From Streptomyces griseus subsp. griseus (GTDB lineage: Bacteria; Actinomycetota; Actinomycetes; Streptomycetales; Streptomycetaceae): a stretch of DNA of 64,000 bases. The stretch spans positions 124,001-188,000 of the forward strand of contig NZ_JOJE01000004.1 in assembly GCF_000720255.1 (NCBI RefSeq), read 5' to 3'. A program made the position numbers and the translations under genes. Below the pieces are notes generated by a model. The model worked only from the letters and a program-made list of their open reading frames with translations, did not search any database and was not told the DNA's origin. Positions 32,924 through 42,500 of this stretch are shown piece after piece (the stretch's first letter is position 1; each line of letters starts with the position of its first letter).

Positions 32924-34165
32924 CGCGAACGGCTCGCCCGCGAGGCGCAGTTCGCCGCGCCCGACGTCCACGTGGAAGACGCTGACCGTGCTCGACCTCT
33001 GGTTCGCCGCGAACAGCAGCCCGCCGTCCGGCGAGAACGCGATCTGCCGCGGGAAGTCCCCCTCCACCGGCACCGTGCCGAGCAGCCGCAGCCGGGCGCC
33101 GTCCGCCTCCACCGCGTACCGCGCGATGGTGTTGTCGCCGCGGTTGGCGAGGAACGCGTACGCGCCGTTGGACGTCACCAGGATCTGCGCCGGGTAGTTG
33201 GTGATCTTCCCGCCGCCCTTGCCGTTTCCGGTGGACTGCGGGTCGCCGATGGTCAGGCGGCCGCTCGTGGGGTCGTAGGCGCAGACCGTGACGGTGTCGT
33301 CGGTCTCGTTGGCCAGGTAGGCGTACCGGCCGCCGGGGTGGAAGGTGAGGTGGCGCGGCCCGGCGCCCGGCCGGGTGTGGGCCTGCGCGGTCTCGGTGAG
33401 CGTGCCCGCCCTGGCGTCCAGGCGGTAGGTGTAGACGGTGTCCGTGCCGAGGTCCACAGCGAGGACGTGGCCGCCGTCGGGGCTGGTGACGAACTGGTGC
33501 GCGTGCGGGCCGTCCTGGCCCGGTCCGGGAGCGGGCTTCGCGTGCCTGACCGTGTCGGTCGCCTCGCGCAGGCCCCCCGACGCCTCGATCGGATGCACGG
33601 CCACGCTGCCCGAACCGTAGTCGGCGCTCAGCAGCCACCGGCCGCTCGGATGGACGGAGAGATGACAGGGCTGGGCGCCGCCCGTGGCACGGCTGCCCAG
33701 GATCTTCCGGTCGGCGAGGCGTACGGCGGTCACGGTTCCCCGCTCGCGCTCGTTCACCGCGTACAGCGTCCGGCCGTCCGGGTGCACCGCGAGATACGAC
33801 GGGTCGGCGACGCCGGTGAGGGCGTCGCCGCCGGTGACGCGGCCGGTGCCGGGGTCGTAGGTGGCCACGCCGATGCCGGTGCCGCCGCCCTCGACCGAGG
33901 TGTAGGTGCCGATGTAGAGCGGGCGTGGGCCCGTGGGCTGCCCGGTCGGCGACGGCGAGGACCGGCTGCTCCCCTCGGGGCGCGGCGATGCGCCGTTCGC
34001 CCGCGGCGGTGCGGGGTCCGAGGAGTTCCCACAGGCCGCCACGGCCGGAAGCGCCGCCGCCCCGCCGAGAGCGGCCACGAAACGGCGCCTGCTCCAGCCG
34101 CCCCCACTCTCGGCTCCGCCCGAGCGGGGGGACCCCCATCGTGACGCGTCCGTACCACTGCCCAT
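32891..34165 (-). CDS. Lactonase-family beta-propeller lipoprotein (YbhE-like)
   Basis: A 424-aa protein. The N-terminus has a Tat motif SRRRFVAAL followed by a lipobox (PAVAAC, Cys about residue 45), so it is an exported lipoprotein. The rest is a seven-bladed propeller of the 6-phosphogluconolactonase/YbhE family (LYIGTYT near 84, repeated VHPDGRTLYAVNE, VHPSGRWLLSADYGSGS, FHPGGRYAYLANE, FSPDGGLLFAANQ). Export argues against a pentose-phosphate role. The first 20 residues are encoded by a GC-palindromic repeat (34101-34137). ATG 34165 has GAGGTG upstream. Confidence 0.87.
   Translation of the reverse strand: MGSGTDASRWGSPRSGGAESGGGWSRRRFVAALGGAAALPAVAACGNSSDPAPPRANGASPRPEGSSRSSPSPTGQPTGPRPLYIGTYTSVEGGGTGIGVATYDPGTGRVTGGDALTGVADPSYLAVHPDGRTLYAVNERERGTVTAVRLADRKILGSRATGGAQPCHLSVHPSGRWLLSADYGSGSVAVHPIEASGGLREATDTVRHAKPAPGPGQDGPHAHQFVTSPDGGHVLAVDLGTDTVYTYRLDARAGTLTETAQAHTRPGAGPRHLTFHPGGRYAYLANETDDTVTVCAYDPTSGRLTIGDPQSTGNGKGGGKITNYPAQILVTSNGAYAFLANRGDNTIARYAVEADGARLRLLGTVPVEGDFPRQIAFSPDGGLLFAANQRSSTVSVFHVDVGRGELRLAGEPFASPVAVCALPL
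34101..34137. repeat. Palindromic repeat inside a 5' coding end
   Basis: CCCCCACTCTCGG...CGAGCGGGGGGACCCCC is a GC-rich palindromic element related to the pair at 50613-50713 and common between Streptomyces genes. Here it encodes the start of the lactonase lipoprotein ahead of its Tat signal. Confidence 0.5.
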
Positions 34166-34277
34166 GCCCGCACCTCAGGTCGTCGGTTCCCCGGTCGTCA
34201 CAGCCACCTTCGCCCGGATCACCCGCCCGCTGCAAAAGAGGCGCGGGGCGTTGCGCGGGGCGCAACGCGGGCAGCGG

Positions 34278-35315
34278 CTACCAGTCGCCGTCCTCGACCG
34301 GCTCGCCCTTGACGTGCTGCACCTGGTCGGGCGCGGGGGCCTGCCAGGGGTCGAGGTCGTCACCGAGCCACTCGCCCACCGGTTTGACCGCACCGAGCGT
34401 GTCGGTGGGGGTGAGGTCGTCGGCGTCGGCGTCGTAGTAGTCGTACCAGGGCAATCCCGCACGCGTGTACGCCGCACGGTCCACCGGCGACGGCGGGGGC
34501 GCCTCACCGGTGATGCGGCGCCACTCCGGAGGCGTCACCAGGTGGACGAAGACCCGCCCGGCGGGCCGCTCGGCCCAGTCCGCCGCAGGCCGCTCGTCCC
34601 GGTAGACCTCCTGACGCATCGAACCGCCGACCCCGAGGCCCATGGCCGCCGCGGCCCGCGGCGGGCCCCCGGGAGCGGCCGCGGGAGCCGCGCCCGGCGC
34701 CATCGGGGCGGATACCGGCATGGGGGCCCCATAGAAGCCTGCCGCCCGCACGGAGCGCTGCGCGGCCCTGCGCCGCTCCTCCTCGCGCCACGGCGCCAGC
34801 ACCTCGTCCCGCAGGGGGAAGGACTGCAGCTGCACGCCGCCCCAGACCTCCTCGCCCGTGACCTGGCCCTCGACCGTCGCGCCGAGGCCCAGCGGCACCG
34901 CCACGAACTGGCGGACCGTGCCCTTGCCCGAGTTGATGCCGTCCAGCCAGGGCTGGCGGGGCAGCACCACGTAGTTCTGCGGGTGCCGGGAGAGCCGGTC
35001 GCTCCACGGTTTCCCCGAGACCGCGCACACCTTGCCCACCCCGACCTGCAGCGCGGCGGGCTCGGTCGTGCCCGTGAAGCTCAGCCACATCGCCTCGCGC
35101 AGATACACCGGGAGCATCACACCACCGCGCGCCCGCCACTGCTCCGGCACGGTGTCGGGGAAGTCGGCGACCCGGCGGACCGGGAACTCCCCGAGCCCGG
35201 GCGGCAGCGGATGGGTGCCGGTCTCGGGCAGCCGCAGGGTGCGCACGAACCGCACCGCCACCCCGCCCGGCAGCCGCAGCGTGTTCCCGTCGATCCGTAC
35301 GCCGGTCTCGGCCAT
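34278..35315 (-). CDS. Conserved-looking hypothetical protein with Pro/Ala linker
   Basis: A 345-aa protein I cannot assign. The N-terminal about 190 residues look like a folded domain (RIDGNTLRLPGGVAVRFVR near residue 7, LREAMWLSFTG near 72, HPQNYVVLPRQPWLDGINSGKG near 112). A Pro/Ala/Gly-rich linker (about 200-230) leads to a C-terminal part with RVFVHLVTPPEWRRITGEAPP. No signal or membrane segment is seen. ATG 35315 gives a clean start. It lies 61 bases downstream of the FUSC gene on the same strand. Confidence 0.7.
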   Translation of the reverse strand: MAETGVRIDGNTLRLPGGVAVRFVRTLRLPETGTHPLPPGLGEFPVRRVADFPDTVPEQWRARGGVMLPVYLREAMWLSFTGTTEPAALQVGVGKVCAVSGKPWSDRLSRHPQNYVVLPRQPWLDGINSGKGTVRQFVAVPLGLGATVEGQVTGEEVWGGVQLQSFPLRDEVLAPWREEERRRAAQRSVRAAGFYGAPMPVSAPMAPGAAPAAAPGGPPRAAAAMGLGVGGSMRQEVYRDERPAADWAERPAGRVFVHLVTPPEWRRITGEAPPPSPVDRAAYTRAGLPWYDYYDADADDLTPTDTLGAVKPVGEWLGDDLDPWQAPAPDQVQHVKGEPVEDGDW

Positions 35316-35376
35316 CGGCTCGCTCCCCCTCGTCCCGCGCCGGCCCGGTCCCGGCGCTCTCTCACCGAGAACGCCC

Positions 35377-36615
35377 TCAGAGCCCCGTGCGGTTCCGCCA
35401 CAGCTGTTCCTGAACGCCGAGGCGCTCACGCAGCCGGGTCAGGCGCGGCAACCGTTCGCGCTGCTCCCGCGACACGCGGTCCAGTTCCTCCAGCAGGCGG
35501 CGCGAGCGGTGCTCGGTGTCCAGCTCGTCGAGGATCCGGTTCACCTCCGTCAGGACGGCGCCGAGCAGCTGCCAGTGCTCGACCTCGTGTGCGGACTCCG
35601 CGCGCAGCAGCTGCGCCAGCTTGTCGCGCGTGCCCACGGCCGCGCGCAGCTCCGCGGTCAGCCGCGCCTCCGCCGACTCGGCGCTCTCACTGAGATGGGT
35701 GGTGACCAGCACCGCGAAGCTCACCACGGCGTCGGCGATCTCGGACAGCAGCTGCTCCACCGCGGCGCCCGTCTCCGACGCGAACAGCGGCTTCGGCGCG
35801 CGGGCCTTGGCCAGGTCGGTGAGCGTGCGTGCCAGGACCCGCAGCACCACCGTGCAGATCTCCAGCGTGTCCAGCCCGGTGCGCAGCACCACCCGGTGCA
35901 GCAGGCCCTCCCGCACCCGCGGATTCAGCCGCAGGCTGTCCTCGGCCTGCCGCAGGGCCGCGTCCACCTCCACGATGTCGTGGTCGAGCCGGCGCGCCTC
36001 GTGCAGCCGCGCCGCCGCCTGCTCCACGGGAGTACGGCCGGCCGCCTCCTCGCCGACCCGCAGCATCAACTGCCGTACCCGGCGCGCCAGACCCTCGATC
36101 GACTCGCCCGCCTCCTCCACCCACACCGGCGGTGCGAGCAGCAGATTGATGGCCAGCCCCACCACCGCGCCGATCAGGGTCTCCACGATCCGCGCCCAGG
36201 CCGTGTCCCCGACCGTGGTCACGCCGAGCACCAGCATGGCGCTGATCGCCACCTCGGGGACGTACTCGTCCACCCGCACCAGCCGCCCGACCGCCAGCGC
36301 GGCCACGATCAGCAGGGCGAGGCTCCACCAGGTCAGACCGACCAGCAGACTGAAGGCGATGGCGACGAGCACGCCCGCCACCACGGCGTTCACCCGGCGG
36401 ATGCCATTGGTGAGCGTGGCGTACAGGGTGACCTGGACGACCAGCAGCGCGGTCAGGGGGGCGGTCAGCGGCGCGGGCTCGGGGCTCAGGCGCAGCGCGA
36501 TGACGTAGGCGATCGTCGCGGCACCCGCCGACCGCAGCGTCTGGACGACCACGGGCTCCCGGTACCGCCTCGCCAACCCCACCAGGGACGACGGCCACTC
36601 ACGTACGTCTTGCAT
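35377..36615 (-). CDS. FUSC/aromatic acid exporter-like membrane protein
   Basis: A 412-aa protein. An N-terminal block of five to six hydrophobic helices (about residues 25-165, for example LTALLVVQVTLYATL and LIGAVVGLAINLLLAPP) matches the FUSC half-domain. A long helical, charged cytoplasmic tail (about 170-410) is probably coiled. FUSC proteins export aromatic acids or fusaric acid; many actinobacterial members are uncharacterised. A related protein is encoded at 46603-47784. ATG 36615 starts the frame. Confidence 0.85.
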   Translation of the reverse strand: MQDVREWPSSLVGLARRYREPVVVQTLRSAGAATIAYVIALRLSPEPAPLTAPLTALLVVQVTLYATLTNGIRRVNAVVAGVLVAIAFSLLVGLTWWSLALLIVAALAVGRLVRVDEYVPEVAISAMLVLGVTTVGDTAWARIVETLIGAVVGLAINLLLAPPVWVEEAGESIEGLARRVRQLMLRVGEEAAGRTPVEQAAARLHEARRLDHDIVEVDAALRQAEDSLRLNPRVREGLLHRVVLRTGLDTLEICTVVLRVLARTLTDLAKARAPKPLFASETGAAVEQLLSEIADAVVSFAVLVTTHLSESAESAEARLTAELRAAVGTRDKLAQLLRAESAHEVEHWQLLGAVLTEVNRILDELDTEHRSRRLLEELDRVSREQRERLPRLTRLRERLGVQEQLWRNRTGL

Positions 36616-36744
36616 CCTTTGGCCTGTTCCCCTTCCTGAGGTGCGTCGAACGCGCTCAGGGGACTGTAACCGTCCGCGTGCGGAGGAAGACCCCCGTCTC
36701 GACCAGTGGTTTTTTCCTGCCTCGGTTCGGGGGGACCTCGCCGC

Positions 36745-37239
36745 TCAGACGTACAGCGTGTCGAGGAAGGCGGACAGATTGGCGGTGGTGCGGGCGATCT
36801 GTTCGTCCAGGGTGAGGCTCTCCTCGAAGCGACTACCGGACTCCGGGGACTTCTTGCCCCGTACGTACAGGGAACAGGCCAGATCGGTGCACATGTACAG
36901 GCCGATCGAGTTGCCCTCGCGGCCGGCCGGGCCCGCCTTGCGGGCGGTCATCAGCGAGACCCCGCCGCCCGGGTGTGTGGTCAGACAGAGGGAGCACATG
37001 CTGCGGTGCAGGAAGCCGCGCCGCGAGGACGGAAAACGGAAGGTCACGCCGACCGGCTCGCCCTGCCGTTCGGTGACCAGGTAGCTGCGGTTGGGCGCGC
37101 CCGGATCACGCCAGCCGAGGAAGTCCAGGTCGTCCCAGGGGCGTTGGTCGAGATCGCGGGGAACCGCCAGGCGTTTGGCCTCGCCCTTGGAGCAGTTGAT
37201 AAAAGAGTTGCGGATGTCCTGCTCGGTGAGTGACCTCAT
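36745..37239 (-). CDS. FBP-domain EF-G-binding protein (FusB-like zinc finger)
   Basis: A 164-aa protein with a C-terminal treble-clef zinc finger: MCSLC near residue 89 and YMCTDLACSLY near 123 supply four Cys, as in the FBP_C domain of FusB/FusC and Listeria/Streptomyces homologues. FusB binds elongation factor G and frees it from the ribosome, giving fusidic acid tolerance. ATG 37239 follows GGCACTCC-type sequence without a clear ribosome-binding site. It diverges from DUF3626 across a CTAG-rich palindrome. Confidence 0.85.
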   Translation of the reverse strand: MRSLTEQDIRNSFINCSKGEAKRLAVPRDLDQRPWDDLDFLGWRDPGAPNRSYLVTERQGEPVGVTFRFPSSRRGFLHRSMCSLCLTTHPGGGVSLMTARKAGPAGREGNSIGLYMCTDLACSLYVRGKKSPESGSRFEESLTLDEQIARTTANLSAFLDTLYV

Positions 37240-37266
37240 GGAGTGCCTCCGGGGCGCCGATCTTCG

Positions 37267-37296
37267 AAACCTAGTAGGCCTAGGTTTTGGCCTAGG
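37267..37296. promoter_or_regulatory. CTAG-rich operator cluster
   Basis: AAACCTAG-TAGGC-CTAGGTTT (37267-37287) has perfect 8-bp arms, and GGCCTAGG is repeated at 37277-37284 and 37289-37296. CTAG is rare in high-GC actinomycete DNA, so three copies within 30 bp are notable. It lies in the 83-bp divergent spacer of the FBP and DUF3626 genes and probably controls both. Confidence 0.6.
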
Positions 37297-37322
37297 GTAA
37301 TTAGCTTGCCGAGGGAGAGCCA

Positions 37323-38237
37323 ATGGATTTCCGGGAGGTCGCCCCACCGCGTGCCCGGGAGGCGCTGCGCCATGTCGCGGCCCGTTCGGCGGGACCGCCC
37401 GTCGACCCCGCCCTGCGTATCACGCTGAACTTCCACCCGGACCGGTCGGCCCGTGCTCTGCCCATCCTCCATGCCCTGGCCCGGGACGGCTCCTACCACT
37501 CGCAGTTCGTCACCGGTACCGGCAACGGCGGCCTGACCGCGCACCCGGGTGGCGACCGCTGGCGCTGGGAGAGCAGGATCTTCGGCGGCGCGTACGACGA
37601 CGCGCCCGCGCACGAGCGGCCGGTGTACGGGGCGCTGAACTTCCGCCGCCAGGTCGTCGGCGCCGCTCCCAGATTCGGCTCCTCCCATTTCCGGCTGACC
37701 GGCGCCGCGCTCGCCAGGGCGACGTTCTGCTACCCCGACAGCGCCGCCGAACCGGGCGACTTCGGCGTGGCCGCAGGCATGTCCCTGCTCGCGCTGGCCG
37801 AGGCCGACGAGCAGGACGCCCTCAACGACTACATAGAGGCCCAGATCCACGGCGGCGTCGACCTCACCCGGGACGTGGAGGCCCTGGTCCTGGACGCGAG
37901 CTACCGCGACACCCCCGTCGAGGAAGCGGCCCGCCGGCTCCCGGTCCCCGTCGAATGGCACCCCGGTTACCGGCTCGCCGTGGCCGAGCTGCGCCGCCAC
38001 GGCGACTACCGGGGCGAGGAGTACGCCGACCTCGGCGCCCGCATCGCCGAGGACGGTCACATCGACCCGCGCGTCATCGGGGACGCCGCCCGCACCGGGC
38101 GGTACGAGATCCAGGACCTGAAGATGGTGTGGCACACCCTCGCCCGCTTCGGGGCCCCCGAGGGCGCGGGCACCGCCTACTCGGCCGGAGCGGGGGAGGG
38201 GGGCCACACCCCTGTCGCCAGCACACCCAGCGCGTAG
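37323..38237 (+). CDS. DUF3626 family protein
   Basis: A 304-aa protein with the pattern ITLNFHPDR near residue 33, GSYHSQFVTGTGNGG near 56, RPVYGALNF near 98, GSSHFRLTGAALARATFCYPDS near 117 and IEAQIHGGVDLTRDVEALVLD near 173. I associate this with DUF3626, a family with toxin- or enzyme-like conserved His/Arg/Glu but no proven activity. ATG 37323 follows GAGGGAGAG. The 3' 61 bases overlap the convergent PAS/LuxR gene. Confidence 0.8.
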   Translation: MDFREVAPPRAREALRHVAARSAGPPVDPALRITLNFHPDRSARALPILHALARDGSYHSQFVTGTGNGGLTAHPGGDRWRWESRIFGGAYDDAPAHERPVYGALNFRRQVVGAAPRFGSSHFRLTGAALARATFCYPDSAAEPGDFGVAAGMSLLALAEADEQDALNDYIEAQIHGGVDLTRDVEALVLDASYRDTPVEEAARRLPVPVEWHPGYRLAVAELRRHGDYRGEEYADLGARIAEDGHIDPRVIGDAARTGRYEIQDLKMVWHTLARFGAPEGAGTAYSAGAGEGGHTPVASTPSA

Positions 38238-38845
38238 GCGCGGGCGACCAGTTCCGTACGGTTCGCCGCGCCCCAGCGTGCGGACAGGCGCCGCAGGTGG
38301 TACGTCACGCCGTCCGAGCTGAGGCCGGTCTCGCGCGCGGCGCGGACCGTCGTCGCGCCTCCGGCGAGCAGGGCGAGGATGGTGGCCTCGACCTCGGTGA
38401 CCCGCACCGCCGGTTCCTCGGGGCGGGGCTCACGGTCGCCGATGACCCGCAGCATCACCAGCAGGGCGGGCGTCTCCTCCACGGTGTCGCTCACCGGGTC
38501 CGCCGTCAGCTCCCCGTACCGTTCCCGGCCGTCGGGCGCCCGCCAGACGACCGACACCTGGTACCGCGACCGGTGCCGAAGACGCAGCGCCTGCGCGATG
38601 CGCTCCACCTGGGTCGCCTCCTGCGGCCGGAACAGCTCCAGCACGGCCCGGCCGCGCAGCCGCCCCGGCGTCGTACCGCACTCCGCCGCCATCGCCGGAT
38701 TGGCGAGCAGGACGTCGCCGTACACGTCGCACACCGCGACCGGCACCGCCACCCGGTCGAACAGCATCAGCGCGCGGTTGCGCCAGACCACGGCCTCCAG
38801 CCGACCCGCTTCCACCAGCACCTCCCGCCGCCCATCATCACGCAT
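38177..38845 (-). CDS. PAS-LuxR type transcriptional regulator
   Basis: A 222-aa regulator with an N-terminal PAS domain (FDRVAVPVAVCDVYGDVLLANPAM near residue 30) and a C-terminal LuxR-like HTH (about 155-215, VEATILALLAGGATTVRAARETGLSSDGVTYHLRRL). PAS-LuxR proteins such as PimM activate secondary metabolism or stress genes. ATG 38845 overlaps the HD-protein stop by eight bases, implying coupled translation. Target genes are unknown. Confidence 0.85.
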   Translation of the reverse strand: MRDDGRREVLVEAGRLEAVVWRNRALMLFDRVAVPVAVCDVYGDVLLANPAMAAECGTTPGRLRGRAVLELFRPQEATQVERIAQALRLRHRSRYQVSVVWRAPDGRERYGELTADPVSDTVEETPALLVMLRVIGDREPRPEEPAVRVTEVEATILALLAGGATTVRAARETGLSSDGVTYHLRRLSARWGAANRTELVARAYALGVLATGVWPPSPAPAE

Positions 38846-39434
38846 GCACGGGGTGGGCGTTCTGGTAGGCCAGCCTGCGGTCGGCGCCCTCGCCGACCGC
38901 CGTGAGGAACTCGTCCAGAGCCATGAACTCCTCCCACACCGGCCGGCCGCCCGCCCGCGAGAGCTCGCCCACCACCAGGTCCTCGAGCCCGGCGACGCGC
39001 TTGTTCTTCCAGGCCTTGTCGGCGAGGCTCACCAGCAGGTCCTCGACGCCGGTCCCCGGGGCGCCCCAGGAGGCGTGCGTGGCGGCGAAACGGGCCAGCT
39101 CCGGCTCCACCCCGTGCGCCAGCAGGAGCGCCCGCCCCGCCTCCTCGTGCGCCGAACCGGGTCCGGACAGCTCCGCCGGGTGCCGGGTCTTGCCCACGTC
39201 GTGCGTGGCGGCGCCGAAGAGCACCGCCTCCCGGTCCACGGCCAGCGCGGGACAGTACCGCTCCACCCACTCGACGAGCCGCGCGGCCACGTCGTGCACG
39301 GCCCGCAGATGGGCGACCAGTCGTGGCGGAGCGGCCAGGCGCGCCAGCAACTCGGCCGCCCTCGCGGGAAGCGGCCGCAGCGCCGGGTCGTCGGTCTCGT
39401 CCAGGGCGATCGACAGCACGTTCGCGGTGGTCAT
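38838..39434 (-). CDS. HD-domain phosphohydrolase
   Basis: A 198-aa HD-superfamily protein. Metal ligands are seen at HLRAVHDVAARLVEW (about residue 48), GAATHDVGKTRHPAEL (about 83) and a later AATHASWG. HD proteins hydrolyse nucleotides or cyclic nucleotides. ATG 39434 (MTTANVLS) is preferred; upstream codons extend into the P450 spacer. It is co-transcribed with the PAS-LuxR gene and diverges from the CYP102-like gene. Confidence 0.87.
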   Translation of the reverse strand: MTTANVLSIALDETDDPALRPLPARAAELLARLAAPPRLVAHLRAVHDVAARLVEWVERYCPALAVDREAVLFGAATHDVGKTRHPAELSGPGSAHEEAGRALLLAHGVEPELARFAATHASWGAPGTGVEDLLVSLADKAWKNKRVAGLEDLVVGELSRAGGRPVWEEFMALDEFLTAVGEGADRRLAYQNAHPVHA

Positions 39435-39500
39435 CGCGCCAGGGTAGACCGACGTCTTGCGCATCGACGCCGACTTCGCAAGCCCATCGGCCCGCTCCCG

Positions 39501-39518
39501 ACTGCACGATCGTGTAGT
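39501..39518. promoter_or_regulatory. Palindrome upstream of the P450-reductase fusion
   Basis: ACTGCACGATCGTGTAGT is an 18-bp dyad with a single mismatched pair, centred on CACGATCGTG. It lies 80-97 bases before the CYP102-like gene and suits a TetR-type repressor, as in the Bbm3R control of Bacillus BM3 (known biology). No adjacent regulator of that type exists here. Confidence 0.45.
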
Positions 39519-39597
39519 GCGCGGGGCCGGGGTGACACATGGAGTGGATCACGCTGGATCGCAGTACACCCGTACCGCGAAAGGCAGTTGTCGCGCC

Positions 39598-42500
39598 ATG
39601 CCCCCCACCGCACTGCGCCCGCAGACCGCAGACACCGTCCTCGGCGTTCCCGTCGTCGACATCTCCGCCACCGGCCCCGGCCACACTCCCGTGCAGCAGG
39701 TCATGGACCTGATGCGCGAGCACGGGCCGGTGCTGGTCCGGCGCCTGCACGGGCGGGACACCCTGTTCGTGGCCGACCTCGACCTGGTGGCCGAACTCGC
39801 CGACGAACGGCGGTTCGCCAAGCACGTCGGGCCCGCGCTGGAGAACGTGCGCGAGTTCGCCGCCGACGGCCTGTTCACCGCGTACAACGACGAGCCCAAC
39901 TGGGCCAAGGCGCACGACATCCTCATGCCCGCCTTCGCACTCGGCTCGATGCGCACCTACCACCCGGTCATGCTGAAGGTGGCCCGGCGCCTCATCGACT
40001 CCTGGGACCGCGCCGCCGTCGCCGGCCGGCCGGTGAACGTCCCCGACGACATGACCCGCATGACCCTCGACACCATCGGACTCGCCGGATTCGACTACGA
40101 CTTCGGCTCCTTCGAGCGCGACGAACCCCACCCCTTCGTCGAGTCGATGGTCCGCTGCCTGGAATGGGCCATGACCCGCCTCGCCCGCATCCCGGGCCAG
40201 GACCACTCCGCGGTCGACGCGGCCTTCCGAGAGAACGCCGACTACCTCGCCCGGGTCGTCGACGACGTCATCGCCGCCCGCACCGGCACCGACCAGAGCG
40301 GCGCCGAGGACCTCCTCGGCCTCATGCTCAGCGCCGCGCACCCCGCCGACGGCACCACCCTGGACGCCGCCAACATCCGCAACCAGGTCATCACCTTCCT
40401 GATCGCCGGCCACGAGACGACCTCCGGCGCGATGTCCTTCGCCCTCTACTACCTCGCCAAGCACCCCGCCGCGCTCCAGCTGGTGCAGCGCGAGGTCGAC
40501 GCCCTGTGGGGCGACAGCGCCGACCCCGAACCGACGTACGACGAGGTCGGCCGGCTCACCTACACCCGCCAGGTCCTCAACGAGGCGCTGCGACTGTGGC
40601 CGACGGCCGCCGTCTTCAGCCGCCACGCCGTGGAGGACACCCTTCTCGGCGGCCGGGTCCCGCTGCGGGCCGGGCAGGCCGTCGCCGTGCTCGCGCCGAT
40701 GCTGCACCGGCAGCCGGTATGGGGCGACAACCCCGAGCTGTTCGACCCCTCGCGCTTCACCGCGGAGGCGGAGGCGGCCCGCTCCGCGCACGCCTTCAAG
40801 CCCTTCGGCACGGGGGAACGCGCCTGCATCGGACGGCAGTTCGCGCTGCACGAGGCGACCATGCTGCTCGCGATGCTCGTCCACCGCTACCGGCCCGCCG
40901 ACCACGCCGACTACCGGCTCACGGTCAAGGAGACCCTCACCCTCAAGCCCGAGGGCTTCACCCTGACCCTCACCCCGCGCACCGCGGCCGACCGCGTCCA
41001 CGCCCCGCTCCCGGGCGCCGCCCCCGCGCAGGCGGGCGAGAGCGCCGACACGGCCGCCCTGCCCACCCGCGTCCGCCCCGGCACCGGAGTCCTGTTCCTG
41101 CACGGCAGCAATTACGGCACCTGCCGCGACTTCGCCGCCCAACTCGCCGACGAGGCCGCAGTGATCGGTTGCGAGACCCAGGTCGCCGCCCTCGACGACT
41201 TCGCCGGGGGACTGCCCACCGACCGCCCCGTCGTCATCACCGCCGCTTCCTACAACGGCCGCCCCACCGACGACGCCACCGCCTTCGCCGCCTGGCTGGA
41301 GGACACCCACGACCTGTCCGGCGTGACCTACGCCGTCCTCGGCGTCGGCGACCGCAACTGGGCCGCCACCTACCAGCACGTCCCGGCCCGCGTCGACGAA
41401 CGCCTCGCCGCACTCGGCGCCACCCGCCTCACCGACCGCACCGCAGCCGACGCCTCCGGCGACCTGACCGGCGCCGTCCGCGACTTCACCGCGCGACTGC
41501 GCACCGCCCTCCTCGACCAGTACGGCGACCCGGACGCCACCGCCCCCGGCGCCGAGCCCACGGCCGCCTACGAGGTCCGCGCGGTCACCGGCGGCCCGCT
41601 CGACGCCCTCGCCGACCGGCACGGACTCGTCCCCATGACGGTCACCGAGGCGTACGACCTCACCGCTCCCGGCCACCCGCGGCGCAAGCGCTTCGTCCGC
41701 GTCGCCCTGCCGGAGGGCACCGCCTACCGCACCGCCGACCACCTCACCGTCCTGCCGGCCAACGCCCCGGCCCTCGTCGAGCGTGCCGCCGCCGCACTCG
41801 GCGTCGACCTCGACACCGTCCTGGACATCCGTCCCACCCGCCCGCGCCGCGACGGCCTCGCCGTGGACCGTCCTTTGACGGTACGTCAGCTCCTCATTCA
41901 CCACGTCGAGCTGCAGGAGCGCCCGACGGCCGCCCAGCTCGCCGTGCTCTCCGCCGCCAACCCCTGCCCGCCGGAGCGCATGGCCCTGGCCGCCCTCACC
42001 GACGACCCGCGCACCCTCGTCGAGGTGATCGAGGACTTCCCGGCCCTGCGCGGCGCCCTGGACTGGTCGCACCTCCTCGAGCTGCTCACGCCGCTGCGCC
42101 CGCGCCACTACTCGATCTCCTCCTCGCCCGCCCTCGATCCCGGCCACGCGGACCTGATGGTGTCGCTCCTCGAGGCCCCCGCCCGCTCGGGCAGGGGCGT
42201 CTACCGGGGCACCGGCTCCGGGCACCTCGCGGACGTCGAACCCGGCGACACCGTCCTCGCCCGCGTCCAGCCGTGCCGCGAGGCCTTCCGGATCGACACC
42301 GCCGCACCGGTGGTCATGGTGTCCGCGGGGACCGGCCTCGCCCCGTTCCGCGGCGCCGTCGCCGACCGTACGGCGGCACGCGCGGCGGGCGCCGAACTCG
42401 CCCCGGCGCTCTGCTACTTCGGCTGCGACGCGCCCGACGCCGACTTCCTGCACGCCGAGGAACTGCGCGCCGCCGAGGCCGCCGGGGCGGTCTCGCTGCG

